Below are positions 1 to 10,205 of a stretch of 64,000 nt of DNA, in pieces; positions within the stretch are counted from its first letter, which is position 1; each line of letters opens with the position of its first letter. Position numbers and translations under genes: made by a program. The stretch is from Theocolax elegans (lineage: Eukaryota > Arthropoda > Insecta > Hymenoptera > Cerocephalidae), in the NCBI GenBank assembly GCA_026168455.1, contig CM047426.1:75915986-75979985 (forward strand), written 5' to 3'. The notes beneath the pieces are model-generated. The model saw only the letters and a program-made list of their open reading frames with translations, had not been told where the DNA came from and made no database searches.

Positions 1-621
1 GATGAGGAGAGGGCTACGTTAGCCACGGACTTAAATTAAACGAACAAGCTTGGTTTAAAATTTGGAAAAAAAGTTTATTATATATTTATAATTTATAATA
101 TATCATGTAGCAACTTAAAAGGATTCCTATTCTTTTAAGAAAGTGTAGTATTATTAGTTTTCATAAAATATTTGTATTTAATTTATTTACCACATAACTA
201 CGTTAATCTATCTATGGCTCTCTATATGATTTTTTACCATAACGCACTTACCAAAGTATATTTCAAGGGCTTTTTTCATTGAATTAACTGATATTTTAAC
301 AATAAATATTCAATTATTCTAATCCGCTCGAATGCCGCGTAATACGGGGTAAAAGGAATTTTTTCATAAATTGATCGAATAGAGACTGAATACTTATTGC
401 ACTCAAAAGGTGCAAGAAAAAGAACATAAATATCCAAGAAACCTATCAGGTACAGAATACAAGATATTAAATTTTAACCAGTTCCGCTTCCATTTTTTAA
501 ATTAAACAACTAACTTACAATAAACAAAGAAGTCTCTATTTACAGAAATCAGTTAATCTAAGTAAAAGTATACTATTAAATAAGATAGTGTAGTAGAAAT
601 TTCAATGGAGAGAATAGCTAA
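1..621. other. AT-rich stretch without a recognisable gene
   Basis: No long reading frame, tRNA fold or clear repeat was seen. The stretch ends at the tRNA-like sequence that starts near 622. Confidence 0.5.
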
Positions 622-706
622 GGTCCTCGGTGGCGAAATCGGTTAACACGCCAGGTCTAGAAAAGCTGGAGGTCCCGGTTCGATCCCGGACCGAGACGGT
701 TTTTTC
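622..706 (+). tRNA. tRNA-like sequence, possibly a pseudo-tRNA or SINE head
   Basis: A D-arm-like stem (GGCG/CGCC) around 630-651, an A-box-like TGGCGAAATCGG and a B-box GGTTCGATCCC at 678-688 are visible. The 3' acceptor CCGAGAC (691-697) pairs with a 5' GTC-TCGG that carries one extra C, and the anticodon stem has a mismatch, so the cloverleaf is imperfect. The anticodon loop could read AGA. A run of six T follows at once, as a Pol III terminator would. I read it as a tRNA-like Pol III unit and cannot exclude a real but unusual tRNA. Confidence 0.4.
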
Positions 707-897
707 ATTGAAATTTCGAAATGTCTTTGTTAAGATTTTTTTTGTTAATTATTGAATGTATTAGAATGCTTCGCGACAAAGGGACGTCAAATTGACGTAC
801 AAAATGCAAACGTAACTTTGCTTCGGAAATGTTAACTAAATCTTGTATTTAAATAAAAAGATAGTGCTTTAAAATTTATTAAATGTGATGCATAAAC

Positions 898-965
898 CTA
901 TAATCTTTCATTATTATTTGTTCAGGTTTTTCTTTGACTATAATCTTTCATTATTATTTGTTCAG
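898..965. repeat. Short direct repeat pair
   Basis: A ~27-bp segment beginning CTATAATCTTTCATTATT occurs at about 898-925 and again at 938-965, 40 bp apart. The rest of 707-1140 is AT-rich with nothing else recognised. Confidence 0.6.
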
Positions 966-1157
966 CACTACTTTTTTTATTTGTAGTTGTATATGTTACA
1001 CAATCTATAATAATTTTAAATATTCAACGTCTTTTTAAAAATAGTGGAAACCTAATTTAGAAAATTATAATGCAACCTCCAATCTCAATACAGTTGGAAA
1101 TAAAGCTTTTGATAAAATCTTTCGAAGCTTGCAAAAGAATGTTTAATTTACACTAAC

Positions 1158-1349
1158 CATAATCAAAGAATACGGCGAATACTTTAGTGATGGTTTTTGG
1201 ATAATATCCATCGCTTCTTCCCAAGTACAATTTAAATTTATTCCAATTGTGTCGTTTTCATCAACATAATTTACGTCGAGAAAAGTATCCTTTTGAGCAT
1301 CTTTTACTTTTTTCTCCTTTGCTCTAGTCAAAGTACAACTGGTAGACAT
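1158..1349 (-). CDS. Candidate first coding exon of an unrecognised gene
   Basis: A 64-codon open frame starts with ATG at 1349 and ends just before a donor-like GTTAGT (minus strand, 1157-1152). The predicted peptide is hydrophilic with a Lys-rich N-terminal part and an acidic middle (VDENDTIGINLNC), then WEEAMDIIQK. The composition looks coding compared with the AT-rich flanks. No downstream exon was found towards position 1, so the gene may continue outside the window or the frame may be fortuitous. No family recognised. Confidence 0.3.
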
Positions 1350-1811
1350 CTAAATATAATGATATATATATAAATGATTTATAAAATAAGGGGGTCATAA
1401 ATGCAAATTATAATAATGTAATGAAATATAATACTCACTTTTATTATATGTCTCTTTTATCAGTTTGTACAAATGAAAGATAATAATTGTTATTGATAAA
1501 CGTAATAAAAAATCGTTAAAAAATTAATAAAATAATAAAAAGTTTCGCCGATGTAAATAAATCAAACAATAAAATTAACGGAAAAAACTTTATTTGAAGT
1601 TTCGTGTTTCAATGGACCTAGAATGGAGGTTAAGCAAAACATAAGGAGGAAAATTCAATTAAAAAATCAATAGTTTCCATGACAACACTTACAATACAAA
1701 TATATACATTAGTGTGTGAAGTGTGAACATATGATTTTCGGTTTTCGATTCCCTGTTCATGTTCGATGCAAGTGCTAATTATTTTAATACGTTTAAACAT
1801 GTAACCTACAC

Positions 1812-2540
1812 CATGTAAATTACACATTAGAAAAAAGTAAAATGCAATATTTACACTTTACAAAGCATGAAATTTTTAAAGTACACTATTAAGAATAGTA
1901 AAAGGAAATAATTTCTTCTTTAAAAAGATTAAAAACCTTCGTTCATTTAAAAGTGTAAAAAATCTAAAATTATCGAAAATCGTTTAGTTATTTTTTATTT
2001 GTTCACAATTCATCCTTCGTTTCCCCCTCTAAATTAGGGGTTGATGATAAAAATAATATGTTTTTCTTATTCGGCGCATCTAAAAACCCCCATAAATGAA
2101 TTCTTATATTTTTAAATTTTTCACACTACAGCTTTCGTTTCCACTCCTTAATTTGGGGTTTATGATAAAAATAATATTTTTTCCTTGCTTAGTGCATCCA
2201 AAATCCCAACATTAATGATTTTCGGTAATTTTAATTTTTACACTTTTAAATTGAAGGAAGAATTTTAATTCTTTTAAAGGAGTAATTATTTCCTTTTAAT
2301 CGTGGTATAAGTATAATATTGATTTTTTAATCTTTTTCTAAAGAGTAAAATGAATTATTTACTCCTTTAATTTAACGCCCAATTTTTTACACGTTTTAAT
2401 CGAGTAATTATTTCGTTTTACTATTCTTAAATGTGTACTTTTAGAAATTTACGTTTTGTAAAGTGTATTTATTGCACTTATGCTTTGTAAAGTGTAAATA
2501 TTGCATTTTTACACTCTTTTTTAAGGTGTAATTGACGTTT
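1812..2540. mobile_element. Inverted-repeat MITE-like element (~730 bp)
   Basis: The left arm (about 1812-1945) and the right arm (about 2325-2540) are inverted copies, sharing blocks such as ATGCAATATTTACACTTTAC at 1842 and its complement near 2490. Between them a ~116-bp unit is tandemly duplicated (2017-2132 and 2133-2220), each copy containing ATGATAAAAATAATAT. No coding capacity was seen. Exact termini and target duplication were not determined. Confidence 0.6.
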
Positions 2541-3016
2541 AACCTTTATATAAAATAGAAAGTTTATTTTTTACACTATCGATTTTTACTCTTTGGGGTT
2601 TAGAGTGTAGGACATATAGTTTCTAATATTTTTGAGGTAAAAAATTTTTACATTTAGTTTTAACATCTCATATTTCCGGTATGGAACTTCTGATTTCAGG
2701 CTGTAAGCTTAAATTATGTTATTTATTAAATTTTGTTACAAGTTATTATTTATAGTGTTGTAAGTATTGTTATTTGTAGATAATGGATTTGTTATCTTTT
2801 TGCATAAAGTTTGTTAAATTAAAAGATATATGTAGATCTTATATTACATAAATTGGTCTATTAATTGCAAGTTTACGTTGTGCAAGGTGGCATCATTTTT
2901 TACAGATCGGATAAAAAGTTACTTCTTTTAAATAAATTTAATTTAGTTGTTGCTGTAAGCATTTAGTAAGCTTTATATTAATTAAGCTGTAAGGTTTTTT
3001 TTTATTTTACAATTCA
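2541..3016. other. AT-rich spacer, nothing recognised
   Basis: No open frame, tRNA or repeat with another copy in the window was recognised before the SINE target site at 3017. Confidence 0.5.
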
Positions 3017-3029
3017 ATCGACAGACAGA

Positions 3030-3226
3030 GGCCTGCGATGGCTCGGTCGGTAGGGCATCGGGCTCATAATCTGGAGGTCCCAGGTTTGATTCCCGACCCC
3101 GGCCAATTGATACAAGCACCACTGGGGAATGTATTTTCAACAAGTGTTTTCTTCACCAAGCATCGTATGACCTCCGTCGCTAAGTAGCACCAAAATAGGA
3201 GCATAAAAAGAGCGACGTTAAAAAAT
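3030..3226 (+). mobile_element. tRNA-derived SINE, full-length copy
   Basis: The head (3030-3105) is a tRNA-like sequence starting GGCCTGCGATGGCTCGG, with a CAT-type (Met-like) anticodon region GGCTCATAATC and a B-box GGTTTGATTCCC. A ~110-bp body follows, ending in an A-rich GTTAAAAAAT tail. The insertion is bounded by a perfect 13-bp target-site duplication, ATCGACAGACAGA, at 3017-3029 and 3227-3239. A second copy lacking most of the head lies at 26618-26764. Confidence 0.85.
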
Positions 3227-3289
3227 ATCGACAGACAGACAGCTGTACACAAAAGACCCGGGAAAGAGAGATTTTTTATTTTTAAACTT

Positions 3290-4812
3290 TATCGACAGAC
3301 CAGCAGCTGTACGCACAAGACCTGGAAAAAAGATATTTTTTATTTTCGCGCAAGGAACTATTTGATAGTGATTACGACATTCTTCGGGGTAAAAGCACTG
3401 AATAGTCCAAGGGGATAGAGCCGAGTTTCTCGTGAATGCAGGCACTGCCCCCGTAGACTTCATATCTGATTATTACGATCCTAGCGACACTCAGCGATCT
3501 TTGAAGGTGCTTTTCACCATACCAACGAGCCAGGAACCATTTGACAATGATTACGACGTTTTTCAGTACCAAAAGCACCGAATAGTCCACGGTGATAGAG
3601 TCAAGATACTAACCATGCTTTGTGCTGCAGGATCTATCCCCGTAGACTTGACACCTGAATTTTTCGATTCCAAGCAATACTCATCAATGCTAAGTGGTGT
3701 GTTTTAACATAATAACGTTCGAGAAACCATTTAACAACGATTGCGGAGTATACTGATGTGCCGGAAGCATCGAATAGTCTACGGGGATAGAGCTGAGTTT
3801 CGCGTGGATTCATGCTCTATCCCCGTAGACTTGATACCTGCATTTTTCGATTCCAAGCGATACTCATCGATGCTAAGTGGTGTGTCTTAACATAATAACG
3901 TTCGAGAAACCATTTGACAACGATTGCGGAGTATACTGATGTGCCGGAAGCATCGAATAGTCTACGGGGATAGAGCTGAGATTCGCGTGGATTCATGCTC
4001 TATCCACGTAGACTTGACACCTGAATTTTTCGATTCCAAGCGATACTCATCTTTGCTAAGTGGTGTGTTTTAACTTAATAACGTTCGAGAAACCATTTGA
4101 CAACGATTGCGGAGTATACTGATGTGCCGGAAGCATCGTGTAGTCTACGGGGATGGAGCTGAGTTTCTCGTGGATTCATGCTCTATCCCCGTAGACTTGA
4201 CACCTGACTTTTTCGATTCCAAGCGATACTCATCGGTGCTACGTGGTGTGTTTTAACATATTAACGCTCGACAAACTATTTGACAACGATTGCGGAGTTT
4301 ACTGATGTGTCGGAGGCATCGTGTAGTCTACGGGGATGGAGCTGAGTTTCGCGAGGATTCATGCTCTATCCCCGTAGGCTTGACACCTGACTTTTTCGAT
4401 TCCAAGCGATACTCATCGATGCTAAGTGGTGTGTCTTAACATAATAACGTTCGAGAAACCATTTGACAACGATTGCGGAGTATACTGATGTGACGGAAGC
4501 ATCGAATAGTCTACGGGGATAGAGCTGAGATTCGCGTGGATTCATGCTCTATCCCCGTAGACTTGATACCTGAATTTTTCGATTCCAAGCGGTACTCATC
4601 GATACTAAGTGGTGTGTCTCAACATAATAACGTTCGAGAAACCATTTGACAACGAATGCGGTGTATAGTGATGTGCTGGAAGCATTGTATAGTCTACGGA
4701 GATAGAGCCGAGTTTCCCGCGAATGCATGCTGTATCTCCGTAGACGAAATGTCTGGTTTTTTCTGTAATGGTTGGTTTCGACATAATAATGTAAAAGAAG
4801 CCTTTTGACAAC
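3290..4812. repeat. 183-bp satellite array with a hairpin in every unit
   Basis: The marker GTAGAC recurs at 3453, 3642, 3825, 4008, 4191, 4374, 4557 and 4740. The spacing is 189 bp once and then exactly 183 bp six times. End units are more diverged. In each core unit AGTCTACGGGGATAGAGC is followed ~20 bases later by its reverse complement, giving an 18-bp-stem hairpin. Short open frames across the array shift between units and are not conserved as protein, so I do not call genes. Confidence 0.9.
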
Positions 4813-4998
4813 GATGTAGACCCAGTTTATTCACCGCAGATTTACTTTTAACTTTTAACACTTAGTTTAGCCTTTTCTTACGAATAGTAAATTAATCTTA
4901 TTATATTTCATTAAATGTATCAAAAAATCATTAAAAATTGAATAAGTTAAAAAATTGAGAATTCATATATTGTTGAATAAAGCGGCTTTTGAAATTAT

Positions 4999-5095
4999 CA
5001 GAGTGAAAAATGTTATAGGCATTTCGGGAGTAAAAGGCGAATATTCTATTGGATGAATTGCTCCCTTAATGTATAAATAATTATTAAATTGAATG
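4999..5095 (+). repeat. Dispersed repeat, copy 1
   Basis: This ~95-bp stretch contains TTTCGGGAGTAAAA, then GCTCCC and ATAAATAATTATT. It matches 36821-36925 in the same orientation (gaps and substitutions), where the corresponding blocks are CTTCGGGAGTAAAA, GCTGCCCGAG and ATAAATAACTATT. It is an old dispersed repeat of unknown class. Confidence 0.5.
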
Positions 5096-5159
5096 AATTA
5101 AAAGAAATGAATTTATAGCACTCTAACCTCAAAATGGCATTTTCATTCCAAATTTTGAG

Positions 5160-5315
5160 ACGGTTGTGGTATAAAATATCGTATAGCACTACTGTGGGAA
5201 GTGTTTTTGTACCTTGCTCAATGTTCTCACTCGCTTCGCTCTTACGAACAACCTCCAACAAGGCAGAAAACCATCTCCCACAGCAGTGTCATAATATACT
5301 ATCCTATAACAAAAT
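5160..5315. mobile_element. Short hairpin MITE
   Basis: Arms 5163-5200 and 5272-5312 are inverted copies (ATAGCACTACTGTGGGAAG against its complement near 5275). The loop contains a CpG-rich CACTCGCTTCGCTCTTACG. The arm motif GGTATAAAATATCGTA recurs at 35236 in the window as AGTATAAAATATCGTA. A similar ~140-bp hairpin with a CGCCTTCGGCTCG loop lies at 37743-37882. Confidence 0.6.
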
Positions 5316-5339
5316 ATACAAGAATTAGTTTGATCTTAC

Positions 5340-5345
5340 TTTATT
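5340..5345 (-). terminator. Poly(A) signal AATAAA of small gene A
   Basis: Minus-strand AATAAA lies about 37 bases past the stop codon of the two-exon gene at 5382-6109. Confidence 0.5.
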
Positions 5346-5381
5346 TACATTTTTATATAATTGTTATTATAAATAATATTT

Positions 5382-6109
5382 TTAATTTTTAATAACATAA
5401 TAAATCTGCCACTTGTACAATGGTATGTCTTTGGGTTCCTCTTTATACCGAATGGCTGTTCGCACTTCATCGAATTTATCTCTATTCAGTTCATACATCT
5501 CAAATAAGTCCTGAACTGAAAAATAAAAAGAAAATTAAAATATATACTGTATCTCATTTTTTATACAAATTAACGAAAAATTTTCTAAAATTTCTGTATT
5601 TTGTTGTTCAAAATAAAGAAAAAGGCGTTTTTCAAAAAAGTATTCCACGCGAGTGATTAGGTTCGATTTGATAAAGAAAAACATGAATAATCGTGCACCG
5701 CGCAAGGCCCTTTCATTTAATATAGAAAGGGTTAGAACCACCTTAAATCGAACACCACATTAGCTACTTTAACCTAGAATTTTATATAAGGAAATTCTTG
5801 TCCCTTTAACCAACGAATCGAATCGAGTGTAGTTCACGAAGAATAATAATGAGGTAACGAAGTTTAGTAAAAATAGAGATACAAAAAGCAGCAGAGACTA
5901 TTGAGGACAATGTGAAAGAAAGATAAAATTTACTTACAGGTGATTTCCAAATTCCAAAGCGTGCTCAATTTTCTAGCCGTTTGCTGAAAAATGTAGATGT
6001 TGTCGCCTACGCCAACGTGCAATGGTGAACCAATTATAAATTCATTTAGAACCTGCACCATTACTTGAATCTTTTCCAGACATGGGTCGGCCATGATTAC
6101 GTTCATCAT
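5382..6109 (-). CDS. Small two-exon gene A, 101 codons, function unknown
   Basis: Exon 1 runs 6109-5938 and ends at a consensus donor GTAAGT. Exon 2 runs 5515-5382, after a polypyrimidine tract and CAG acceptor; the intron is phase 1 and 422 bp. Alternative starts are at 6106 and 6094; the last gives MADPCLEKIQ. The predicted protein is about 101 aa, helical-looking, with hydrophobic heptad-like spacing in exon 1 (IFQQTARKLSTLWNLEI) and a charged exon 2 (LNRDKFDEVRTAIRYKEEP). There is no signal peptide or known motif. The splice consensus, continuous frame and AATAAA support a real gene. Architecture and intron position closely match gene B at 17154-17576, with weak similarity in the second half of exon 1, so they may be distant paralogues. 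No family recognised. Confidence 0.55.
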
Positions 6110-7077
6110 ACAATTAAATTATAACGTCTGTCTTTTTGTTATATTAAATTTCTTTTGTTTTTATTTTTGAAGACTTGAAATTGGCTTTCATTTCCTCGTA
6201 GAGGAAGCATTGTGATAGTAAAAAAAGAATTTTTCTAAATTTGTCACATACAGATGTTTTGACACTCAGCGAATCGAAATATGTAATTTTTAAAAAATAT
6301 GTATATGGATGTGTGTGTGTGTGTGTGGTTAAATATTTAATATCTTTAGTTTAATCAAACCGATTGGGCTCAATTCCGGCTTAATCGACGTATTTTTTAA
6401 GTTGTCATAAAATGTACTGGTGTAAATTAAATCCATTATAAATACTTTTTAGTTATAGTCAATTTTAAAAATTCGGGTTGTAGAAGATAAATTTATCAAT
6501 TATCTTGGTTCAATCAAGGTTTTTCAGTTATCTTCATTTGTTTCCAAGTTATTGCAACAAGAGATAATTATTTATATTTTCGGTTGAAAAAATTGTGAAC
6601 ATGGGCTGTACTTTAGAGTGTAAAAATTTCAACTCTTATTTGCGGTTTATTTGCCAGTAAAAAAATGATTTTCCTTTCTTCGATATTTAAGGTCGTTATT
6701 TTTTATTTTTTCAATTCAAAATTTGGGAAAAGTTAAATTTTAAAATTATCTTGGCTGCGTTCTTTAACTGGCTATGTGCAACAAATAATTTTTAAGATAT
6801 TTGAGTTTGAAAATTTTTGCATAGTTTTTTCAATTGCTCATAATTCAGGTTCAAAACATCCGATTTCAACTGCATTTTCTCATTTTGTTAATTTTTTAGA
6901 GTAGATTTTAGAACAGTAATACGATTTTATTTTTACCATGTTCATGTATTTCGTAATATTATATCAATGTACAAAATTCATTTCACACACTACATAGAGA
7001 TCTATTTTTTAAAAACAAAAAGAAGCATCGTACGAGGATACTACGTGCTATTAGTAATTAGCAGCGTTTTTTAATTG
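6110..7077. other. AT-rich spacer, nothing recognised
   Basis: Only a short GT microsatellite (about 6309-6327) stands out. No gene or repeat with another copy in the window was recognised. Confidence 0.5.
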
Positions 7078-7270
7078 TTTTAAGGGGATGGCATAGCTAG
7101 TGTATTACCGACTATGTAAAAAAGGTTAATTATTACATTTAATTAGAAAATATGTAATTTGATGGAAAATCCGAATACAGAAGCCCTAGATAATTAAATC
7201 ATAAGTAATTCTACATATTTCTAGGTCAATATATCGAGGACACCCTAGAAAATTTCTGCACCGAAAAATC
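7078..7270. repeat. Solo arm related to the MITE at 7325-7712
   Basis: It begins TTAAGGGGATGGCATAG and contains CCGAATACAGAAGCCCTAGAT, then AGGTCAATATATCGAGGACACC. The neighbouring MITE has the corresponding blocks in the same order. It appears to be a diverged half-element of that family. Confidence 0.5.
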
Positions 7271-7324
7271 ACGGAAAAACGTACATTTAGATATATAAAT
7301 AAAGATTACACTTTTAAACTCTCA

Positions 7325-7712
7325 CATCTCCTTAAGGAGATGCCATACCCAATGGTTATCGACCGAGCGAAATAAGGTTTTTTTTACTTTTATTGAACGT
7401 ATTTTGCTTTTTTTTTGCAAAATCCAAATACAGAAGCCCTAGATAGTGATATACTAAGCATTTATACAAAGTTTTAAGTCAATACATAAAGGACACCTTT
7501 GAAAAATGCGAATATGACTCATTTTTCGGTGCAAAATTAATAGGTGTTTTTTATGTATTGACTTAAAACTTTGTAAAAATGCTTATTACATCAATATCTA
7601 GAACTTCTGTATTTGGGTTTTGCAGAAAATTGTATAGAATGTTCAACGAACGTAAAAAGTTTTTTTTCATTGCTCGGTTGGTAACAGTTTGGTAAGGCAC
7701 TCCATTAAAAGT
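7325..7712. mobile_element. Hairpin MITE with ~165-190-bp arms
   Basis: The left arm (about 7330-7497) and right arm (about 7547-7710) are inverted copies with indels. Shared blocks include CAAATACAGAAG, TTACAAAGTTTTAAGTC and the outer ACCGAGC. It starts TTAAGGAGATGCCATACC, resembling the starts of repeats at 7078, 38350 and 57773. It contains no coding sequence. Confidence 0.7.
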
Positions 7713-7827
7713 CAGTATAAAAATTTAAATCCTGTATATAACAAATGTAAAAATAAAAAATAAAAGAACAGGTAGTACTTGATTTTAAGACTTTATTAAT
7801 GATTTAAACAATAATAAAATATCACAA

Positions 7828-7890
7828 CTGATAGAGAGCGAGCCACCAGAGTTATAGATTCGAGGTTCAAATCACCGGGAGAGAAAACAC
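7828..7890 (+). tRNA. Degenerate tRNA-like sequence
   Basis: A degenerate A-box-like TGATAGAGAGCGAG is followed by a B-box-like GAGGTTCAAATCACC (7862-7876) and then a run of seven T. No full cloverleaf can be drawn. Read as a decayed Pol III unit. Confidence 0.3.
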
Positions 7891-7961
7891 TTTTTTTCAA
7901 ATAATTTAAAAATTTTCTAGGTTATTAAAACTTATTTCAAAGTTATAAAAAATGATTACTC

Positions 7962-8388
7962 TATTTTGAAAAATAAGTCTATGATAGTGGCCGTAGCTAG
8001 ACATCTGCTAGACTACAGCTAGACTTTTATATAGTGCATTGTAAAATGTATTAAAAAAGTTTGGCGAAAGTATGGAAGAAATCTGATAGAAGTATTGCTA
8101 AGATCTGGCAAAAGTATTACAAAAGTTTGGCATAAATTAATTTCTATACACCCTGCAACCTTCTCTCCCGTGTAACAAAGTTTAGTCTAGGAACAGTCTA
8201 GCAAAAGTCTAGCGAAAGTCTAGAAAATTCTAGCGATAGTCTAGCGAAAGTCTAGAAAAGTCTAGCGATAGTCTAGCGATAGTCTAGCAAAAGTCTAGCG
8301 ATAGTCTAGCGAAAGTCTAGCAAAAGTCTAACTGTAGTCTACAAGTAGTCTGGCTACCGCCACTGTGCTAGACTTATTGTCAAAATAA
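7962..8388. mobile_element. MITE containing an 11-bp GTCTAGC array
   Basis: The imperfect terminal inverted repeat is ~43 bp: TATTTTGA..AATAAGTCTA..AGTGGCCGTAGC on the left, and the complement on the right (8345-8388). The interior, 8185-8345, is about fifteen tandem copies of an 11-bp unit GTCTAGCRAWA, centred on the palindrome CTAG. It is non-coding. Confidence 0.65.
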
Positions 8389-8423
8389 CATATTTTTTTT
8401 TTCAACAACGACCGCGTAGAATT

Positions 8424-8616
8424 ATAACCTATTGCCAAGATATTGCAGGGATATGTCTAATAGCTATTACAAACATATTGCCAATATATCGCTACAACAA
8501 TTGGCAAAATATTGCGAATATAACGCCAAACATCATCCTGACGTATGTTGGCAATATACTGGTAATAGTTGTTATCCAACTACTAGTGAACTATCGCCAA
8601 GATCTTGGCAATAGTT
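8424..8616. mobile_element. Small MITE rich in TTGCCAA motifs
   Basis: The ends are inverted: CTATTGCCAAGAT near 8429 and the complement of CTATTGCCAAGATCTTGG near 8612. The interior repeats TATTGCCAA/TTGGCAATA variants. The layout is like the neighbouring element at 7962-8388 but built on a different motif. Confidence 0.5.
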
Positions 8617-8699
8617 CATAAATTATTTTTTGCTTACTATAGTAATAAATAAGGTTAAAAATAGAATCTGTACTTTTTTTAACAAGAAATCGAATGCAC

Positions 8700-8790
8700 T
8701 TGGCACCACACAAACGTCACTCTCACTAACACACACACGCACACAAAAAACACAGGTCACACACAACTTACACACAGATTACACACAAAT
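8700..8790 (+). repeat. Degenerate CA microsatellite
   Basis: CACACA-rich tract (ACACACACGCACACA and related), directly preceding the inverted satellite copies. Confidence 0.7.
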
Positions 8791-8799
8791 ATCCTAAGT

Positions 8800-9475
8800 A
8801 ATGACGTCGGCTGACAGCGTTAGATATCCCAAGAGTGAGCCAATATCAAAGGTTAGCAAATTGCACATAACTCAATAACGCTTGCTTGGATCAATCCGGC
8901 ACCAAGTGCATTCGATTCCTTGATAGAAATTAGAATTTATAAGTTCGCCACCGATTTTTCGAAAAAACGCTCCCTTCTCGAGTTTTATGGCCCTCAAGTG
9001 CAGATTTGACTTACACTGCTATACAGGAAAATCGATAAATCTCAAGAAGATCATCGAATATCGGAACGAATTAAAAACGTCTCGAATAGTAAATGAAATA
9101 GATGTGCAAATATATGTGTAATACAAATATCCTAAGTAATGACGTCGGCTGACAGCGTTAGATATCCCAAGAGTGAGCCAATATCAAAGGTTAGCAAATC
9201 GCACATAACTCGATGACGCTTGCTTGGATCAATCCGGCACCAAGCGCATTCGATTCCTTGATAGAAATTAGAGTTCATAAGTTTGCCACCGATTTTTTGA
9301 AAAAATTGTGGCGCTCAAGTGCAGATTTGACTTACACTGCTATACAGAAAAATCGAGAACGAATTAAAAACGTCTCGAATAGTAAATGAAATAGATGTGC
9401 AAATATATGTGTGATACAAATATCTTAAGTAATGACGTCGGCTGACAGGTTGAAATACCCCAAGGGTGAGCATAT
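8800..9475 (-). repeat. 338-bp satellite, two monomers in reverse orientation
   Basis: Two diverged monomers carry CGCTTGCTTGGATCAATCCGG at about 8880 and 9218. This is the complement of the GCCGGATTGATCCAAGC block found in every monomer of the main array at 10206-14905. They sit 338 bp apart. Confidence 0.85.
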
Positions 9476-9717
9476 TTATGGGTGGTAGAAGAAAGCTCAG
9501 GGTTAAAAAAAAGTGACTGTCTAAAAGACCTTGTTCTCTGTTAAACTAGAGGCAGTGCTTGTTATTAAAAATTAATTTGACTCGACCCAAGGAGGTATTT
9601 TGAAAATTATTTAGTTTTTTATAATTATTTATTGTGCTATTTTAGTTTTTCTTTTAGTCGTTCAAATTCTGACATATTTGTTGTTGTCCTCTTATTGTTA
9701 AGCTTGTTTAAACTTAT
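9476..9717. other. Spacer between inverted satellite and duplicated block
   Basis: Unique-looking AT-rich sequence. Nothing was recognised. Confidence 0.5.
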
Positions 9718-10205
9718 AAGTTGAATAAGTACGCACAATTTTCAATAAAAAAAATGGCAAATTTTGATATCTTTGTTGGTTAAAATAAAACTAAATTAAA
9801 GATATTAATAATGAATAAACTTAAAGATATTTAATAATCAAAAATTTACTTTTGAAGCTGACTAATATTTTCAGGTTAAATAGGCATTTTTTTTAAAGTT
9901 AGCTAGAATTTTCTCATTAAAATCTTAATTTTTAATTTTAAGCATTATTTCCTTTTAAATTTATTTTTTAAGGACATTCATAACACCTATCTTTCTAATA
10001 TAGCGTGACATTCGAAGAACGGTTATGTTCGTTTATAGCGCCATGTGCATGTGTCACCCGATATTCATTTTTTTTCATCCCCTATTTCGACTTTGGAGGT
10101 TTGGCAACGTCGAACAATTGTAACTCTAAAGCTGCGCTCTGATTGGCCGTAGGAAAACTTAATTCCTGATTTACCTTAATTAGGTAAAAAATTTTTTACA
10201 ACGCT
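9718..10205 (+). repeat. ~490-bp block duplicated 1.39 kb downstream (copy 1)
   Basis: From TTGAATAAGTAC to the start of the satellite, this block recurs almost identically at 11110-11595 (offset ~1389 bp). It includes AGCGTGACATTCGAAGAACG and CTGATTGGCCGTAGG. Each copy leads directly into 338-bp satellite, making a composite higher-order unit. Confidence 0.85.

Noticed and set aside
622..706. Functional tRNA gene
   Set aside because: Extra C in the acceptor and T-arm and a mismatched anticodon stem; kept only as a tRNA-like sequence.
3432..3707. 91-codon frame in the hairpin satellite
   Set aside because: Lies in the diverged end units of the 183-bp array and is not preserved in the others.
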